From the NCBI RefSeq assembly GCF_910594005.1, contig NC_057817.1, positions 29,117,001 to 29,181,000 of the forward strand: 64,000 bases of DNA, in the 5' to 3' direction. Below are positions 37,701 to 48,446 of the stretch, piece by piece. The stretch comes from Cervus elaphus. Its lineage: Eukaryota; Chordata; Mammalia; Artiodactyla; Cervidae. The position numbers and the translations under genes were made by a program. Positions within the stretch are counted from its first letter, which is position 1; every line of letters starts with the position of its first letter. Below the pieces are notes generated by a model, which saw nothing but the letters and a program-made list of their open reading frames with translations, was not told the DNA's origin and did no database searches.

Positions 37701-38103
37701 TCTCTCCTTTGCCACTCACATCAGATGTTTCTGCTGCTGGCAGGGAGAAGGGGAAAGACCAGGTCATGTGTAACGGGCGGCTCTGGCACACCCTGCATGC
37801 CTCTCAAGCTTCAGGTGCTTCTTGCTAGCTCAGTTCCCTCATCATCATGATAATAGGAGCGATTTATTCAGCACCTACTTACCTGGCTGGGCAGGGTATA
37901 CAGTTTATAAACCCTGTTACATAATAAGCACTCAGTAATTGATGGTTACTTATACAGAGACCTTAACTTCTTAAGAGAGCTTACGAAAGGCTGGCGTCTT
38001 ACAGGAAATTGAGTGGAGAAGTCAACCAGGCAGGAAAAGGGAAGAATATGTCAGAGTGGGCGCTTCTCAGAGAAAGGTGACGCGTACAACACAACGACGT
38101 GCG

Positions 38104-38296
38104 TGCTCACTCAGTCATCTCTGACTCTTTGTGACCCCACAGATTGCAGCCCTCCAGTCTCCTCTGTCCATGGAATTTTCCAGGCAAGAATACTGGAGTA
38201 GGTTGCCATTTCCTACTCCAGGGAATCTTCCTGCCCCAGGGATCAAACCCATATCTCCTAGTGGATTCTTTATCACTAAGTCACCTGAGAAGCCCC
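38104..38296 (-). repeat. Bov-tA SINE
   Basis: Tail at 38108 (CACTCAGTCATCTCTGACTC) and head at 38281-38296 (CACCTGAGAAGCCCC). The near-repeat TACAACACAACG / TACAATACAATG fits a target-site duplication. Confidence 0.9.
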
Positions 38297-38309
38297 CTAC
38301 AATACAATG

Positions 38310-38900
38310 GCATGGAAGTGAAAAAGTACCATGCATTCAGGGAAGGCCAAGTCATTCGGCATGGCTAGAGACAAGAGCAAAACTGTGGAAGGCAGAGGAA
38401 GGAGGGTTAAAAAGGTCTTGATACACAAAAGATGCCTGGATTTTATCCTGTGAATAGAGGAAGCCAATAAAAAATTTTCAGGCAAAAGGACACAATGAGA
38501 TCTGTGTTTCAAGATGATCGTTGTATCTCAGAATAGAGAAGGATGAATAGGCGGGAAAAGAAACTGAAGGCAGGCAGACAAGTTAGGAGAGTACTGCAAC
38601 AGTCTCAGCAAAAGATGGTAAGAGCCTAAACAGAGGCAGAAACAATGTTAATGGAGGGCAGGAAGCAGAATCGACAGGACTTACTGACTCATTAGAAGTT
38701 AAGGATGACCCCCAAGTATTTGTGGAGCAGCCTGAAACAAGGAGTACAGTTTAGGATCTACTAAGTTACAGCTGTCTAGGGGGAATCAATGGGAATCAAG
38801 GCAGCAGATGGGAGTCAGGACTAAAGATATGGACTAGAAAGCCATCTCCCAGCCAAGAGAGCTGAAGCCCTGGGCATAGGTGCAATTACTCAGCAAGTGT
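38310..38900 (+). repeat. Ancient mammalian repeat-like segment, unnamed
   Basis: The order of blocks (GGATTTTATCCTGTGAATAG, GAGAGTACTGCAACAGTCTC, GACAGGACTTACTGACTCAT, GGATGACCCCCAAGTATTTG) is one I associate with a common old mammalian repeat, but I cannot assign a family by eye. Confidence 0.4.
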
Positions 38901-39641
38901 ATGTGAAGTGAGATGAAGGCTAATGACTGACACAGGAACACCCACACTGGGAGAAAGAAAAAGAAGCCCGAGAGAGAGCTGAAGGAGGAACATTTAGGGA
39001 GATGGAAGGACATGACACCATAAAAGCTAAGGAAGAAGGAAGTTTCATATAAAGATAGTGGAGCATGGTATCCAATGCTGCAGAGAAAGATGCTGTATAC
39101 TGTGGGTCCTTTTCAGTCTGAAATCAGAAGTCACTAGGGGCCTTGGAAACAGTTGTTTCGGAGGCTTGATGAGGAAAAAGCAATGGACTGAAGAGTGAGC
39201 AAAAGTAAGAAATAAAGGATCTATGAGAGGGGGAGAACACCAGCACGCAAGGGCAAACAGGTTCCAACCAAGGACTGTGGGAAGATACTTTTCTTAAGAT
39301 GAGAGAAACTTTAGTACTTTCATAGGCTGAAGCGAAGGAGCCAGGAGTCAAGTGTTAAGTGAGAGGCTAAAGATGAGAGGGAAAGACAGACAGAAGACTG
39401 CAAATGAATAGAGTAATCAATAAAGTAAGATCCCAAGATCCCAGAAGAGAAGGGATGGGACTAAGAGCAAAGTCAGAGGGATAAGCTGCAGAACCGGAGG
39501 GTGACAGCTCTTCCTCTGAGAAAAGAAGGAAACGTGGGAACTGAAAGAGATAAGTTTGTGAGTGCTGAAGAGAGAGGCTCAGGGAGTCTGGCCCTCTTAC
39601 CAACTAGTAATAATGAAAACTAGTCATACAGATTTGGTTCT

Positions 39642-39986
39642 TTTTTTTTAAAGCACAGTGGGAAGGAGGGGCTAAGTTAGCAGCCATTCTCCTTTCCTGC
39701 CTTCTTTCCGCCCCCCCCCCATATTATTTATTTATTTATTTATTAGCTGTGCTGGGTCTTCAATGCTATGTGCGGGCTTTCTCTAGTTGCGGCAAGCGGG
39801 GCCTACTCTCTCATTGCGGTGCAGAGGTCTCACTGTCATGGCTTCTCATTGCGGAGCATGGGCTCTACTCACATGGACTTAGTTGCCCCACGGCATGTGG
39901 GATCTTAGTTTCCCAGACAAGAGATCAAACCCATGTGCCCTGAGTTAACAGGCAGATTCTTAACCACTGGACCTCCAGGGAAGTCC
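39642..39986 (-). mobile_element. CHR SINE with apparent 3' transduction
   Basis: Perfect 14-bp repeats ACAGATTTGGTTCT at 39628-39641 and 39987-40000 enclose the whole segment. On the minus strand it reads as a full CHR SINE (39986 to about 39721, ending in an ATTTATTT-type tail). About 75 bases of non-SINE sequence follow, then an A-run (T-run at 39641-39649) abutting the target-site duplication. The extra sequence lies inside the duplication, so it was probably part of the inserted RNA. It has no TTTT on the transcript strand, consistent with Pol III reading through. Confidence 0.8.
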
Positions 39987-40261
39987 ACAGATTTGGTTCT
40001 CAACTTTGCTTCACAGTCCTCTTTAAGAAACTGATGGAACCTGGAGACTCTGCGCCCTAAAAAAGCATATAAGCACACCCAAAATTCTACACACGACTTC
40101 AGCATTTCCAGGTCCACTAAAGCCAACCCACGTGTCCAAAGATCCTGTCAGCTGTGATGCTATAGAATTCCAAAGAAACGGCCTTTCAGAAGATATTCTG
40201 TTCACAGAAGAGCATCCACAAGGGAAGGTGACTTATTCACTATAAACACAAGTATATGAGG

Positions 40262-40440
40262 AACTTCCCTGGCGGTCCAGTGGCTAAGACTCCGTGCTGT
40301 CAAAGCAGGAGGCCTGGGTTCGACCCCTGGTCAGGGAACTAGATCAAACTCAACTACGAGTTTGCATGCCACAACCAAAGAAGCTGTATGCCACAATTAA
40401 GACCCAGTGCAGCCAAATTAATATTAAAAAAAAAAAAAAC
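40262..40440 (+). repeat. Short CHR-related SINE
   Basis: GAACTTCCCTGGCGGTCCAG head, GGTTCGACCCCTGGTCAGGG B-box block, ending GACCCAGTGCAGCCAAATTA and a 14-base A-tail. Confidence 0.88.
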
Positions 40441-41204
40441 CCACAAACACATGACAAACTTTTACTTAAACATCTATGACATAGTTACCAAGAAAGATGG
40501 ACTATTTGATGTGCATAAAAGCACTCAGTTAGACTCTAGGCATAAAGGATACAGAAGACCATCCCTGCTTTCGCAAATCTCAGAATTTAAAGACAATGAG
40601 TTACAGAGCCTTGGATTTACCAATGGTTTTAGATCAAAGTAGTGTTTTTAGAAGATAAAAAAAAAAAAAAGATCAATCTAGAGCTGACTCTTAGGTCTAA
40701 AGACAAAGGACTGAGCAAGGCTGGAGATAAACGCAACTCAAAGGAAAAGTGGATGCAAGGAAAGTTTTGAAGGAGGAATTCAAAGGATTTGTTCACTAAG
40801 GACAAATGGAGGAATAAGAAGAGTCAAAAGGCAAGTGAAGGCTGAGTATCCACATGTGCCTTTTCACAGCTTGGAGACGCTTGAATCTAAGAAACCATGC
40901 TTAAATGTCAGAGCCATTTGCCGGAACCTACAGGCTTGGAAACGCACACATGCCAGATGCCTGTGTGAAACAAACCAGCTACTCTTTTCTGCTCTAGTCA
41001 ACTGCTTGCCGTGACCCAACACGTGTTGAACAAGGGTAGAGGGTGCCGACAGGAGCAACTGATGGAGGAGTCAAGTCTTACTTACAGAAAAGAATTGCAC
41101 AAATTGGTTCCATTCATCACTTCAAACATAACCGTATTCTGCTAAGTAACAGAAGATATTAAAAACAGCCAAGTCACTTACGCATCTCTTCACTATCAGA
41201 AACA

Positions 41205-41460
41205 ATAAAGATTACACATATGCAGCACTAACTGCATGCACACACCACGCTCAGCTGTTTTCCTAGAATCTCTTTTTAAACCACCTTACAACTCTAATCA
41301 GGTTAAGTTGCCGTTCCTATTTTTAAGAATGTAAGAAACTAAAACAAGGGAGGTTAGGCAGTCCGTCCAAGGTCAGAGAGCTGAGTGACAGCCAGGACTT
41401 GGATGCCAGCCCACCAGATGCCGAAGCCCACACTCCTCAAATGATCATACAACCCTGCCT
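41205..41460 (-). repeat. MIR SINE
   Basis: Reverse MIR with CAGCTGTTTTCCTAGAATCT, GTCCAAGGTCAGAGAGCTGA, GCCAGGACTTGGATGCCAGC, GAAGCCCACACTCCT. Confidence 0.7.
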
Positions 41461-43410
41461 CGTGCCAAGAGCAAATCCCCAAGACAGAGACTTTATGTTT
41501 CAATTCACATCTAAATGAGGTGAGCAAAAATTTACTGCACTCATAAGAAAGAAACTGGTCAGCAGTTGTTTAAAGGCCTTAAAGAATGACCTCTGCAAGA
41601 GTTTACACTGAGGTGAAATGAAAAACAACTTATATAATTTAAAAAACCTATGACTGACAAAAATGTAAATGATGTAAGGTTTGGAGCAAGAGAGCTCACA
41701 GTGGTCAGGGGCAGGTTTAGAAAAAAGGTAGAACTTCATCTAATTCTTAAGGAACTGAGAAATGGTGCAGAGGAGCAGGAAGGAGTGTTTCAAAGAGCAT
41801 TCCTGATTAATCATGAGAACCATGAAGGACTGTAATCATTACGATACAAACATGTGAAGGCCCTTTTTAGCCAATCATCTGAACTTTCAACCCTGAGGCG
41901 CTAATCCACACAGAGGCCAGGAAAGAAAGCTGCCATCAAGCACTGGGCTAAGAGGGAAGGATTAGAGATTTCTCTTGATCAAAAATTCCCCTCAATGTTA
42001 TGGGACTGTCAAACAACGAGATAAATTTTTCAAAATGTCAGTACATAGAACTAGAATGTCTAAACAAGCGCCATCCTTTACAGTAAAGTGAATCATCCTT
42101 CCAATGAGTTTGTCTGTCACTACTTTCTGGAACTCCCCTCAAACCAGTTTACCACCATTCTAGTTTTTTGACAGTCACAAATAAAACCTATTTACAATCA
42201 CTCTAATTTTTTTCATTCACAGCTAGTTTGGACTCCAAGAGAACATCCACCCGCTTTTCTCTACTTGACACCGAGTGACCTACAAAATGAAATTCCACCC
42301 TCAAAGAATTAAAAACTGCCACCATAAGGGTTTGCAGAGCTATGTGTCACAGGCTCTGATGAGCAATTCCTAAAGATGAGTTCCAACGTAAGCTGAGTAC
42401 AGCCCACCAAAAAAAAAAAAGATACGCAAGTTCCTGAGAATAAACCCCTTGGCTAATGCCCGGTTTGGGTTATTCAAAAACCCACAAACCTGCCTTCCTT
42501 AGTACTTCTAACACTAGAAGAGACACTGCTTAGATGTCACTTTCTGATAAAGGGGTTTCTTATAAATTCATGACTATGCTACATATTTGAGGAGGAGTGG
42601 CCACACTTTTCCATGATAAGTAAAGCAAGAAGGATTCACCAGTTCTCTGGTAGCTTAATTCTAAACTCCCAGCTTGGAGACTGCAGGGCAATCTCAATTC
42701 AGCATCTTTCCCCTTTCCTCTTCAAGTCCTCTGCCCAACTCCTACGGGGGTGCACTTCAACTCCTAGGAAGCGGGCGCGTCTTAACCCTCCACCTTCAAG
42801 GCCGACCTGTGCCCCGCTTTGAGGACCCTGAGTTATGTGATGAAATAGACAGGAGAAAGGGAGGATGCGTCCGGGTCTGTTGTGTGTGTGCTGAGAGAAG
42901 TGTTCAAACAAGCAAAGGGAGGATCCCTTCCTGCAAGTGTTATTTTATCTTAAATACCTTTCCAGTTGTCACCCTGGGACTGTTCTCAGGCAGAAAGGCT
43001 CCCACCCCCACCCCTCCTCGAGATACCACAGCCAGCCTTCACGCTCAGGACTGAGCTTCACCAAGCTAATCACAGCCCCCTCTACCAGCGTCCAGTTCTG
43101 TACTTCTGGTTCTGTGCTGTTTCTTTTTCACAGCGATAAAGCAGACAGTTTCCTCTTTTCTTAGAAGGCAGTCTCTGTACAAACTCTTATGTACCCTTTG
43201 GTCTCATGAACTGTTTTGTTGGCATTTTTAAGTAATTTCCCTTTCGGACTCAGAGCTCTTTGAAAGCTAACACAGTACCCTGCTAACCTCTGTGTCCTGA
43301 GCACACGGTAAGCAGAAAATAAATGTCTGCTCAATCAAATAAGTGAATGATAGATTTTTAAAGAGATTTCAGAAAGACAATAAGACTCTTTAGAATTATG
43401 GCATACAACT

Positions 43411-43578
43411 TTTTTAATAAAAGTTATTATTTTTTTATTTATTTGGCTGCACAAATTTATTTAGCTGTTTTTTTTTTTAGCTGTAGTACATAGGATCTAG
43501 TTCCCTGCTCTAGGATCGATCCTGGGTCCCTGCACGGGAAGCCTGGAGTTCTAGCCACTGGACCACCAGGGAAGTCCC
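43411..43578 (-). repeat. Short CHR-related SINE
   Basis: TTTATTTATTTGGCTGCACA, CATAGGATCTAGTTCCCTGC, GATCGATCCTGGGTCCCTGC, CACTGGACCACCAGGGAAGT. Near-perfect duplication GGCATACAACT / GGCGTACAACT at 43400-43410 and 43579-43589. Confidence 0.9.
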
Positions 43579-46500
43579 GGCGTACAACTGTTTTGTAGCA
43601 TTTGCCTAGAGTAAAAATTAGACTTAATAGCTTGTGCAATAACTATTCAGATATTTAAGTCATACAATGATAGCAGATGCCATAATAATATGGCAGCTTA
43701 AGCTATTGGCACTAATTAGTGAGCAGCTAATACTCACTGATGAAACACTTAACCTTTCTGAGTCTTGGTTTTCCCTTCTGTTAAATAAAAAAAAAGAAAA
43801 GTGAGGCTCAAATGACATAACATATCAAATCATAACACAAATACAACATATTATCAGACAAATTTAAACAAATTCCCATCATTAGTGTTATTTTATGTGC
43901 ATACATTTGGCTAAAACATATGATTTAAGTTCAGAAAACAGAGCTCATTGCCAAATATATAAAAAATATAACAGTACATGTAGGTCATGAAAAAATTTCA
44001 GTTATGAGAATACTTATAGAAACCTTCTACCTATTCAATTAGTCTACAGAAAAGCTTGTGACTAGGTGTCAGTTCAATTTTCAGTGATTCTCCGGACAGT
44101 GCTGGCCTGTTCTTTCTGCTGCGAAAGCAGGCAGCTTGCAGTACCAAGCCCAGTGACCTGCCCGCACGGAGCAGCAGCCCAGCACTGGCTCTGCAACGCG
44201 CTCTGCGGCAAACGGCCCAGAGAGGCACAACCTGCGTGCCGGCGCAGGGCTGGCTCATCTGCGACCCAGGCCTGCAGCTGAAAACACAAGTGAGCACAAA
44301 GAAAATTCTTTAACGGCATACAGCTCAGGCAACCGCTATAATTAGGACCCACTACAGCCTGAACCGAGAAAAATGAATAAAATCGAGGAATGAGAGCACC
44401 AAAGCCAACCACACACACTAAACACATAGTTAAAAGTAGCTCTCTTTTTCCCGAAAGAAAAAGAGTACTTTTTTGCCAGAGCAGTAACTGTGGAGAAAAT
44501 GTAAAACAAACAAAGGTCCCTTCAAAATATGCTAACAGACATCACAAATAACACTGTGCTATAGATTTGGGGGTGGTGGTTTCAACTTCACTTGAATTCC
44601 TAAAAATGTCTACCTACTTCTCCAGTCAACCATTCTCTGTACTTTAAGCAAGAGAGACAAACAGATGGTCAAGATGCTGACACTGCAGGCCTGAGGTTTT
44701 CCAACTGTATTTTTTCCAGTTTTCCATCGCTAAAAGAGATGAAATACCGGATAATGTAGTACAAATCTTTAAGAAACCATTTCAAATCTCAGTCACATGC
44801 CAAACCAAAACAATCCTGCAACAGGAAACAAACCATGCACTTGTCCTGAAAAATGCTGAAGCCTTAGCCTTACAGTCTGTAGGAGCTTCACACCTTCTTC
44901 AAGGAGAGAAAGGTGAGCTAGCCAGTATGAGTCCTAGAAACAGTTCCTTGGAATCATCTCTAGAAACAACCAGAGAAGTAAACAGTAATCAGCTGGAAGC
45001 AGATATACCAAGAATAAGGAGCTTCCAGGATTTCCCTCTCCATGTAAAAGCAATTAACTCCTATTTTTAATCTCTCTGACGCAAACATCCAGCCAAACTT
45101 CTCTCCTTCTAGCTAATCAAAGATAGCTGATGTGTTACTCTAACTTGCTTTAAAAGTCCAATTTGAATGAAAGTCATCATGGATTGAATGACAATGCTTT
45201 AGTCTAGAAGAATGGGGTATTTTGAGAGGTAGAATCAAGACAGCAATGCCCTGAACATTTCACAGAAACAGACTCATCCACCACAACTGATACTAGGGAC
45301 TGGCCAAAGAGTAACTTCCCAACTGATTAACTGAAAAATAATATGTTGCTAATTGAGTGCAAGTGAAAAGGGCACCTCCCTATACATTGGGAAACCCTAA
45401 CAGGGTTATTAAAGATAATTATTTCCCTCCATGCCCAAGTGACTTTATAACACTCAAATCTACTTCTGGTTTTTTACTGTAAAGGATGGGGGGAGGGGTG
45501 TGTAGAGAGAATGCCCTGATAAGTAAACAAAAAGTCAAAACTCTCCTGGGAACTTGTCACATTCTTCTTTTCCAATCAGCAATTTTTAATCCACTTGAAA
45601 AATGCTAGTGGAGAGAGAGGGCCTTTGGCAAAGAACTCAAGAAGAATATGCAACTCTGGGGGCACCACCACAGTACTGACATCAAGCTTGGAGAAAATGC
45701 TGCTTTTGTCTCAGAGGCAGCCTGTGACAAAAACAGGAACTTTATGGAGAACTGATCACAACTGCACAAGAAGCCTGATCACATGCCCACAACAGAGCAA
45801 CGTTTCTCTCATTGTTGTCCAGGGACTTCTCGAATAATAGTGGCTCGATTTATTTCATTCTTTTAATTCTCAAAACCAATCCAAGCGTCCTTGTAACAAT
45901 CCATTGTCAAAAGAAAGACCGTGCCGGCCAGGATTTGCATGTAACCGGTAGCCACCTCTCTCCTTTCCTCTTCTACGATTCCAAAAGGTGATCAGATGCG
46001 GAAAATTCAGCCCGAATACAGGCACCGAGGGGGGGGAACCCTTTTGACAAAGGTGGTCTAAAAGCCGCCCCTTGTGCCTCTCTCTGGGTTAATACCACTG
46101 CTTCTGGCCTCCTTAGGACCCTCAACGGCCCACCCCGCTTCTATCTCACTCCTGTCACTGGGGAGGCATCTCGCATTGTTAAACAAGGAAGAAGAAATGC
46201 TGGCGGATTTCCCCTGTGTCTCTCTCTTTTTCTGAAGGGGGGAAGGGGAGCTGAAACAGGCTTGGGGCCCTCCCCTGGAAGAGAGCACAGGAGCAAGCTG
46301 TCAGCCACCCCGCGGGCGGCCTCACCCCCACCCCGCCCCACCGTGCCCCGGCGCCCGGGCAGAAGCCCGAAGCGGGAGGACACAGCTTTGTCTGGGGTTT
46401 CGGGGGGCCGGGAGCGCAGAAGCAGTCCGAGCCTGAGGAAGACCTCTCCCCCCAGCCCCGGCTCCCTCCCTCCCAGAGAACACAATGAACCACAGGGAAA

Positions 46501-46671
46501 GCCACTTTCCGGGGTAGAAGAGGAGGAGAGCGACCCTTCACGTGAAGCCCAGGCCAGATTTCCGGCACGCTCCTCCCCTCTGCCCGCACGGCCACCAGGG
46601 CGCGCGGTGGGGACCTGGTCTCCCCTCGCCGCGATCCGCAGCGGCGCCCGGGCGCCCGCTCCCTTGCCCGG

Positions 46672-46681
46672 CTCCTACCCT
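46672..46681 (-). other. DIP2B: Splice donor of DIP2B coding exon 1
   Basis: Minus-strand sequence GAGG|GTAGGA; the intron begins at 46678 with GT. The split leaves one base of a Gly codon in exon 1 (phase 1), matching the SEG|D junction expected for DIP2B. Confidence 0.9.
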
Positions 46682-46778
46682 CCGAGAGCTCCAGCTCCAG
46701 CTCCGCCAGCTGCGCCCGCACTTCGGGCGGCAACGCCGCCACCGCAGCCGGCGAGGGCTCCAGGCCTCGCTCCGCCAT
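46679..46778 (-). CDS. DIP2B: DIP2B coding exon 1 (N-terminus, partial gene)
   Basis: Encodes the first 33 codons plus one base of disco-interacting protein 2 homolog B. Recognised by MAERGLEPSPAAVAALPP followed by the leucine/glutamate helix ending AELELELSEG. In the family this is the start of the DMAP1-binding domain; two adenylate-forming (AMP-binding-like) domains follow in later exons outside the window. The start is the ATG at 46778-46776. It has a purine at -3 and G at +4, and an in-frame TAG at 46859-46857 upstream excludes an N-terminal extension. The exon closes at a good GT donor. The open frame that continues past 46679 is intronic read-through. DIP2B is a large (about 1,570-residue) mostly cytoplasmic protein linked to neurite growth and to DMAP1. 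DIP2A and DIP2C differ at this N-terminus, so the paralogue call is firm. Confidence 0.95.
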
Positions 46779-46856
46779 CCCGGCTTTACCAGCCACACTC
46801 CGGAAGACAAACGAGGGGGCCGAAGGAGGGACGGACTGACGCGGCCCACACCCCGG

Positions 46857-46916
46857 CTACAGGATCCGGCTCCGGCCGCCGAGCGCCGCCAGCGCCGCCG
46901 CTGCCGCCGCCGCCAT
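46857..46916 (-). other. Upstream ORF over the CGG repeat in the DIP2B 5' region
   Basis: ATG at 46916-46914, then seven consecutive Ala codons (six GCG, one GCA) from the CGG-type repeat, then LAALGGRSRIL and TAG at 46859-46857. It is 19 codons long and in the same frame as DIP2B, and ends 78 bases before its start. It matters only if transcription starts above 46916, which the sequence alone cannot show. The ATG is in fair context (C at -3, G at +4). Confidence 0.55.
46881..46914 (-). repeat. Interrupted CGG trinucleotide repeat
   Basis: On the minus strand, GCG/CGG units run with single A and CT interruptions (GCGGCGGCGGCAGCGGCGGC, then GCTGGCGGCGCTC). In human, expansion of a CGG repeat in the DIP2B 5'UTR underlies the fragile site FRA12A. 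This is the positional counterpart, short and interrupted here. Confidence 0.85.
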
Positions 46917-46924
46917 GAGCAAGG

Positions 46925-46934
46925 GTCACGTGAG
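46925..46934 (+). promoter_or_regulatory. E-box GTCACGTGAG
   Basis: Palindromic CACGTG core (46927-46932) with GTCA/TGAG flanks, resembling USF/MiT-TFE (CLEAR-type) sites. It lies just upstream of the CGG repeat and next to GC boxes. Functional role is inference. Confidence 0.5.
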
Positions 46935-47325
46935 CCCGGCGGCCCCGCCCCCGGACCCAGGACGCACCGCCTCCACAGGCGAGTCAAGCTGCGGACTCCC
47001 GGGCCGATGGCGCCCTCTACTGGGAGATTCCTGAAACTACGAGTCCAAGCCCGCTGCCACGATTTCTCTCGAGCGAAATGGGCTCACTGGGTTGCTGTGA
47101 ACCCGGACGTTTACCTTTTATGAACTCGCAAGGAAGGAGTTTTCAGGGGCCCCAGGCCTTGCTTTTTCCAGTTCTCTGCACTTAATAGTGTGCTTTTGTC
47201 CCTTGCTTCGTTTCCCGGACTATTTGACACCACCCATTCATAATGACTTGAACTCAGGCAGTTCTTTTCACTGGGGCTTCCTGTGGTAAATGGGTCACAT
47301 TTACCAGGAGCTCTTTGTTTCTAAG

Positions 47326-47495
47326 GGGCTTCCCAGGTGGCGCTAATTGGTAAAGAACCCGCCTGCCAAAGGAAGACATATAAGAGACTCAGGTTCCAAT
47401 CCCTGGGTCCAAAAGATCCCCTGGAGGAGGGCATGGCAACCCACTCCAATATTCTTGCCTGGAGAATCCCATGGACAGTAGAGCCTGGCAAGCTA
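47326..47495 (+). repeat. Bov-tA SINE, tail truncated
   Basis: Head GGGCTTCCCAGGTGGCGCTA, then CAACCCACTCCAATATTCTT, GCCTGGAGAATCCCATGGAC, ending at GAGCCTGGCAAGCTATG. It lies about 300 bases upstream of the DIP2B CpG island. Confidence 0.9.
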
Positions 47496-47693
47496 TGTTT
47501 CTGTTTCAGTTCTAGCATTTAAGACAGAAGGAGGAGAATCTGCGTCCTCCCGCCTAGACTTCTGACCTCTTCCCAGAAGGAGAACTTCATCTTCTTTATC
47601 TTTTTATCATCCTGGATGTATCATTAATAGGTGTTCCAAAAGTATTAGTATTTTAATTCAACTTAAAGATCCAGACCTGTATGTATTTTTTAC

Positions 47694-47998
47694 TACTTAT
47701 GTGTTTATTTTTAAATTTTTGGTTGCTCTTTCTTGCTGTGTGCTGGCTTTCTCTAGCTGGATGAGATGGGGCTACTCTTCATTGCCTTGCACAGGCTTCT
47801 CTTTGAAATGGCTTCTCTTGTTGTGGAGCGCAGGCTCTAGGCACTTGGGCTTCAGTAGTTGCAGCAGGTGGGCCTCAGTAGTTGTGGCCCGTGGGCTTTA
47901 GTTGCCCGTGGAAGGTAAAAATCTTCCCAGACCAGGGTTTGAACCCATGCTCCCTGCATTGGCAGGCGGATTTGAGTTCACTGTACCACAAGGGAAGT
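47694..47998 (-). repeat. CHR-type SINE with target-site duplication
   Basis: Minus-strand CHR: TGCTGGCTTTCTCTAGCTGG, CTTCTCTTGTTGTGGAGCGC, CTTCAGTAGTTGCAGCAGG, CCCTGCATTGGCAGGCGG, AAGGGAAGTCC. A long near-perfect repeat beginning CCAGACCTGT (47671 onward and 47999 onward, about 20 bases) flanks it. Confidence 0.9.
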
Positions 47999-48446
47999 CC
48001 AGACCTGTGTGTATTTTTACCACAAACTACTGGGACAGTTGCCTTAAATTGCCATTCTTTAATAGTATTGTCTCTTTTATGTAAATGCCAAATCTCCCCG
48101 TACAGTTTGATAGAATTCCAGTATTTTTCTTCCCCTCCCATGCTGATCCAAAATTGGTACTTTGAGAGTTAAGGCCTCAGCATCTATTTAGTAGTTCATG
48201 GGCTGGAAGGGGGGAAAATTTTTTTTTAGGCTGAGAAAAGAATTTCAGCTTGAAAAAAGGAGTGTAACATCATGCCAGATTGGGTAGTAGAGTTTGAAAT
48301 TTCCTTTTAACTGCAACAATGTAAGAAGAATCTGTGGGAATGTAAGTATGTCTGTCCTCTGGTTTACAATGAGGACTGCTGCAGCTTTTTTTTTTTCTAA
48401 GGTGGCAAATTTGTTGACATTCCTCCCATCAAAAAAGTGAGGTCCA

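Larger units (their letters stand above)
1..46678 (-). other. DIP2B: DIP2B intron 1 (partial, continues past base 1)
   Basis: The splice donor that closes DIP2B coding exon 1 lies at 46678-46677 on the minus strand, so everything below it in the window is intron 1; the acceptor is outside. No other exon-like ORF with a recognisable protein was seen. Repeats inside the intron are listed separately. Stretches over 300 bases where I recognise nothing beyond AT-rich unique or very old sequence: 1-1828, 4331-6539, 8741-9435, 10531-11478, 11717-12504, 12966-13974, 16991-18171, 18827-19454, 19839-20689, 21346-23700, 24861-26649, 27086-27387, 28250-29460, 30661-32340, 32706-33350, 33485-35290, 35640-36384, 36516-37484, 40441-41204, 41461-43399 and 43590-46269. 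Some of these (about 31745-32110, 35790-36010, 40660-40900, 41640-41830) look like eroded ancient repeats I cannot name. Intron assignment is inference from exon 1; the gene call is strong. Confidence 0.85.
46270..47050. promoter_or_regulatory. DIP2B: CpG island / DIP2B promoter region
   Basis: About 780 bases with very high GC and undepleted CpG, in a window that is otherwise AT-rich and CpG-poor. It covers DIP2B coding exon 1, the presumed 5'UTR and upstream GC boxes (CCCCGCCCCC near 46944-46953). There is no TATA box, as expected for a dispersed housekeeping-type promoter. No recognisable repeat interrupts it. Boundaries were judged by eye. Confidence 0.92.

Noticed and set aside
46262..47123. 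Long proline/arginine-rich plus-strand open frames (218 and 193 codons) and long minus-strand frames over 46138-46987
   Set aside because: They arise from high GC and scarcity of stop codons in the CpG island. Only the 100-base DIP2B exon within them matches a known protein and ends at a splice donor.
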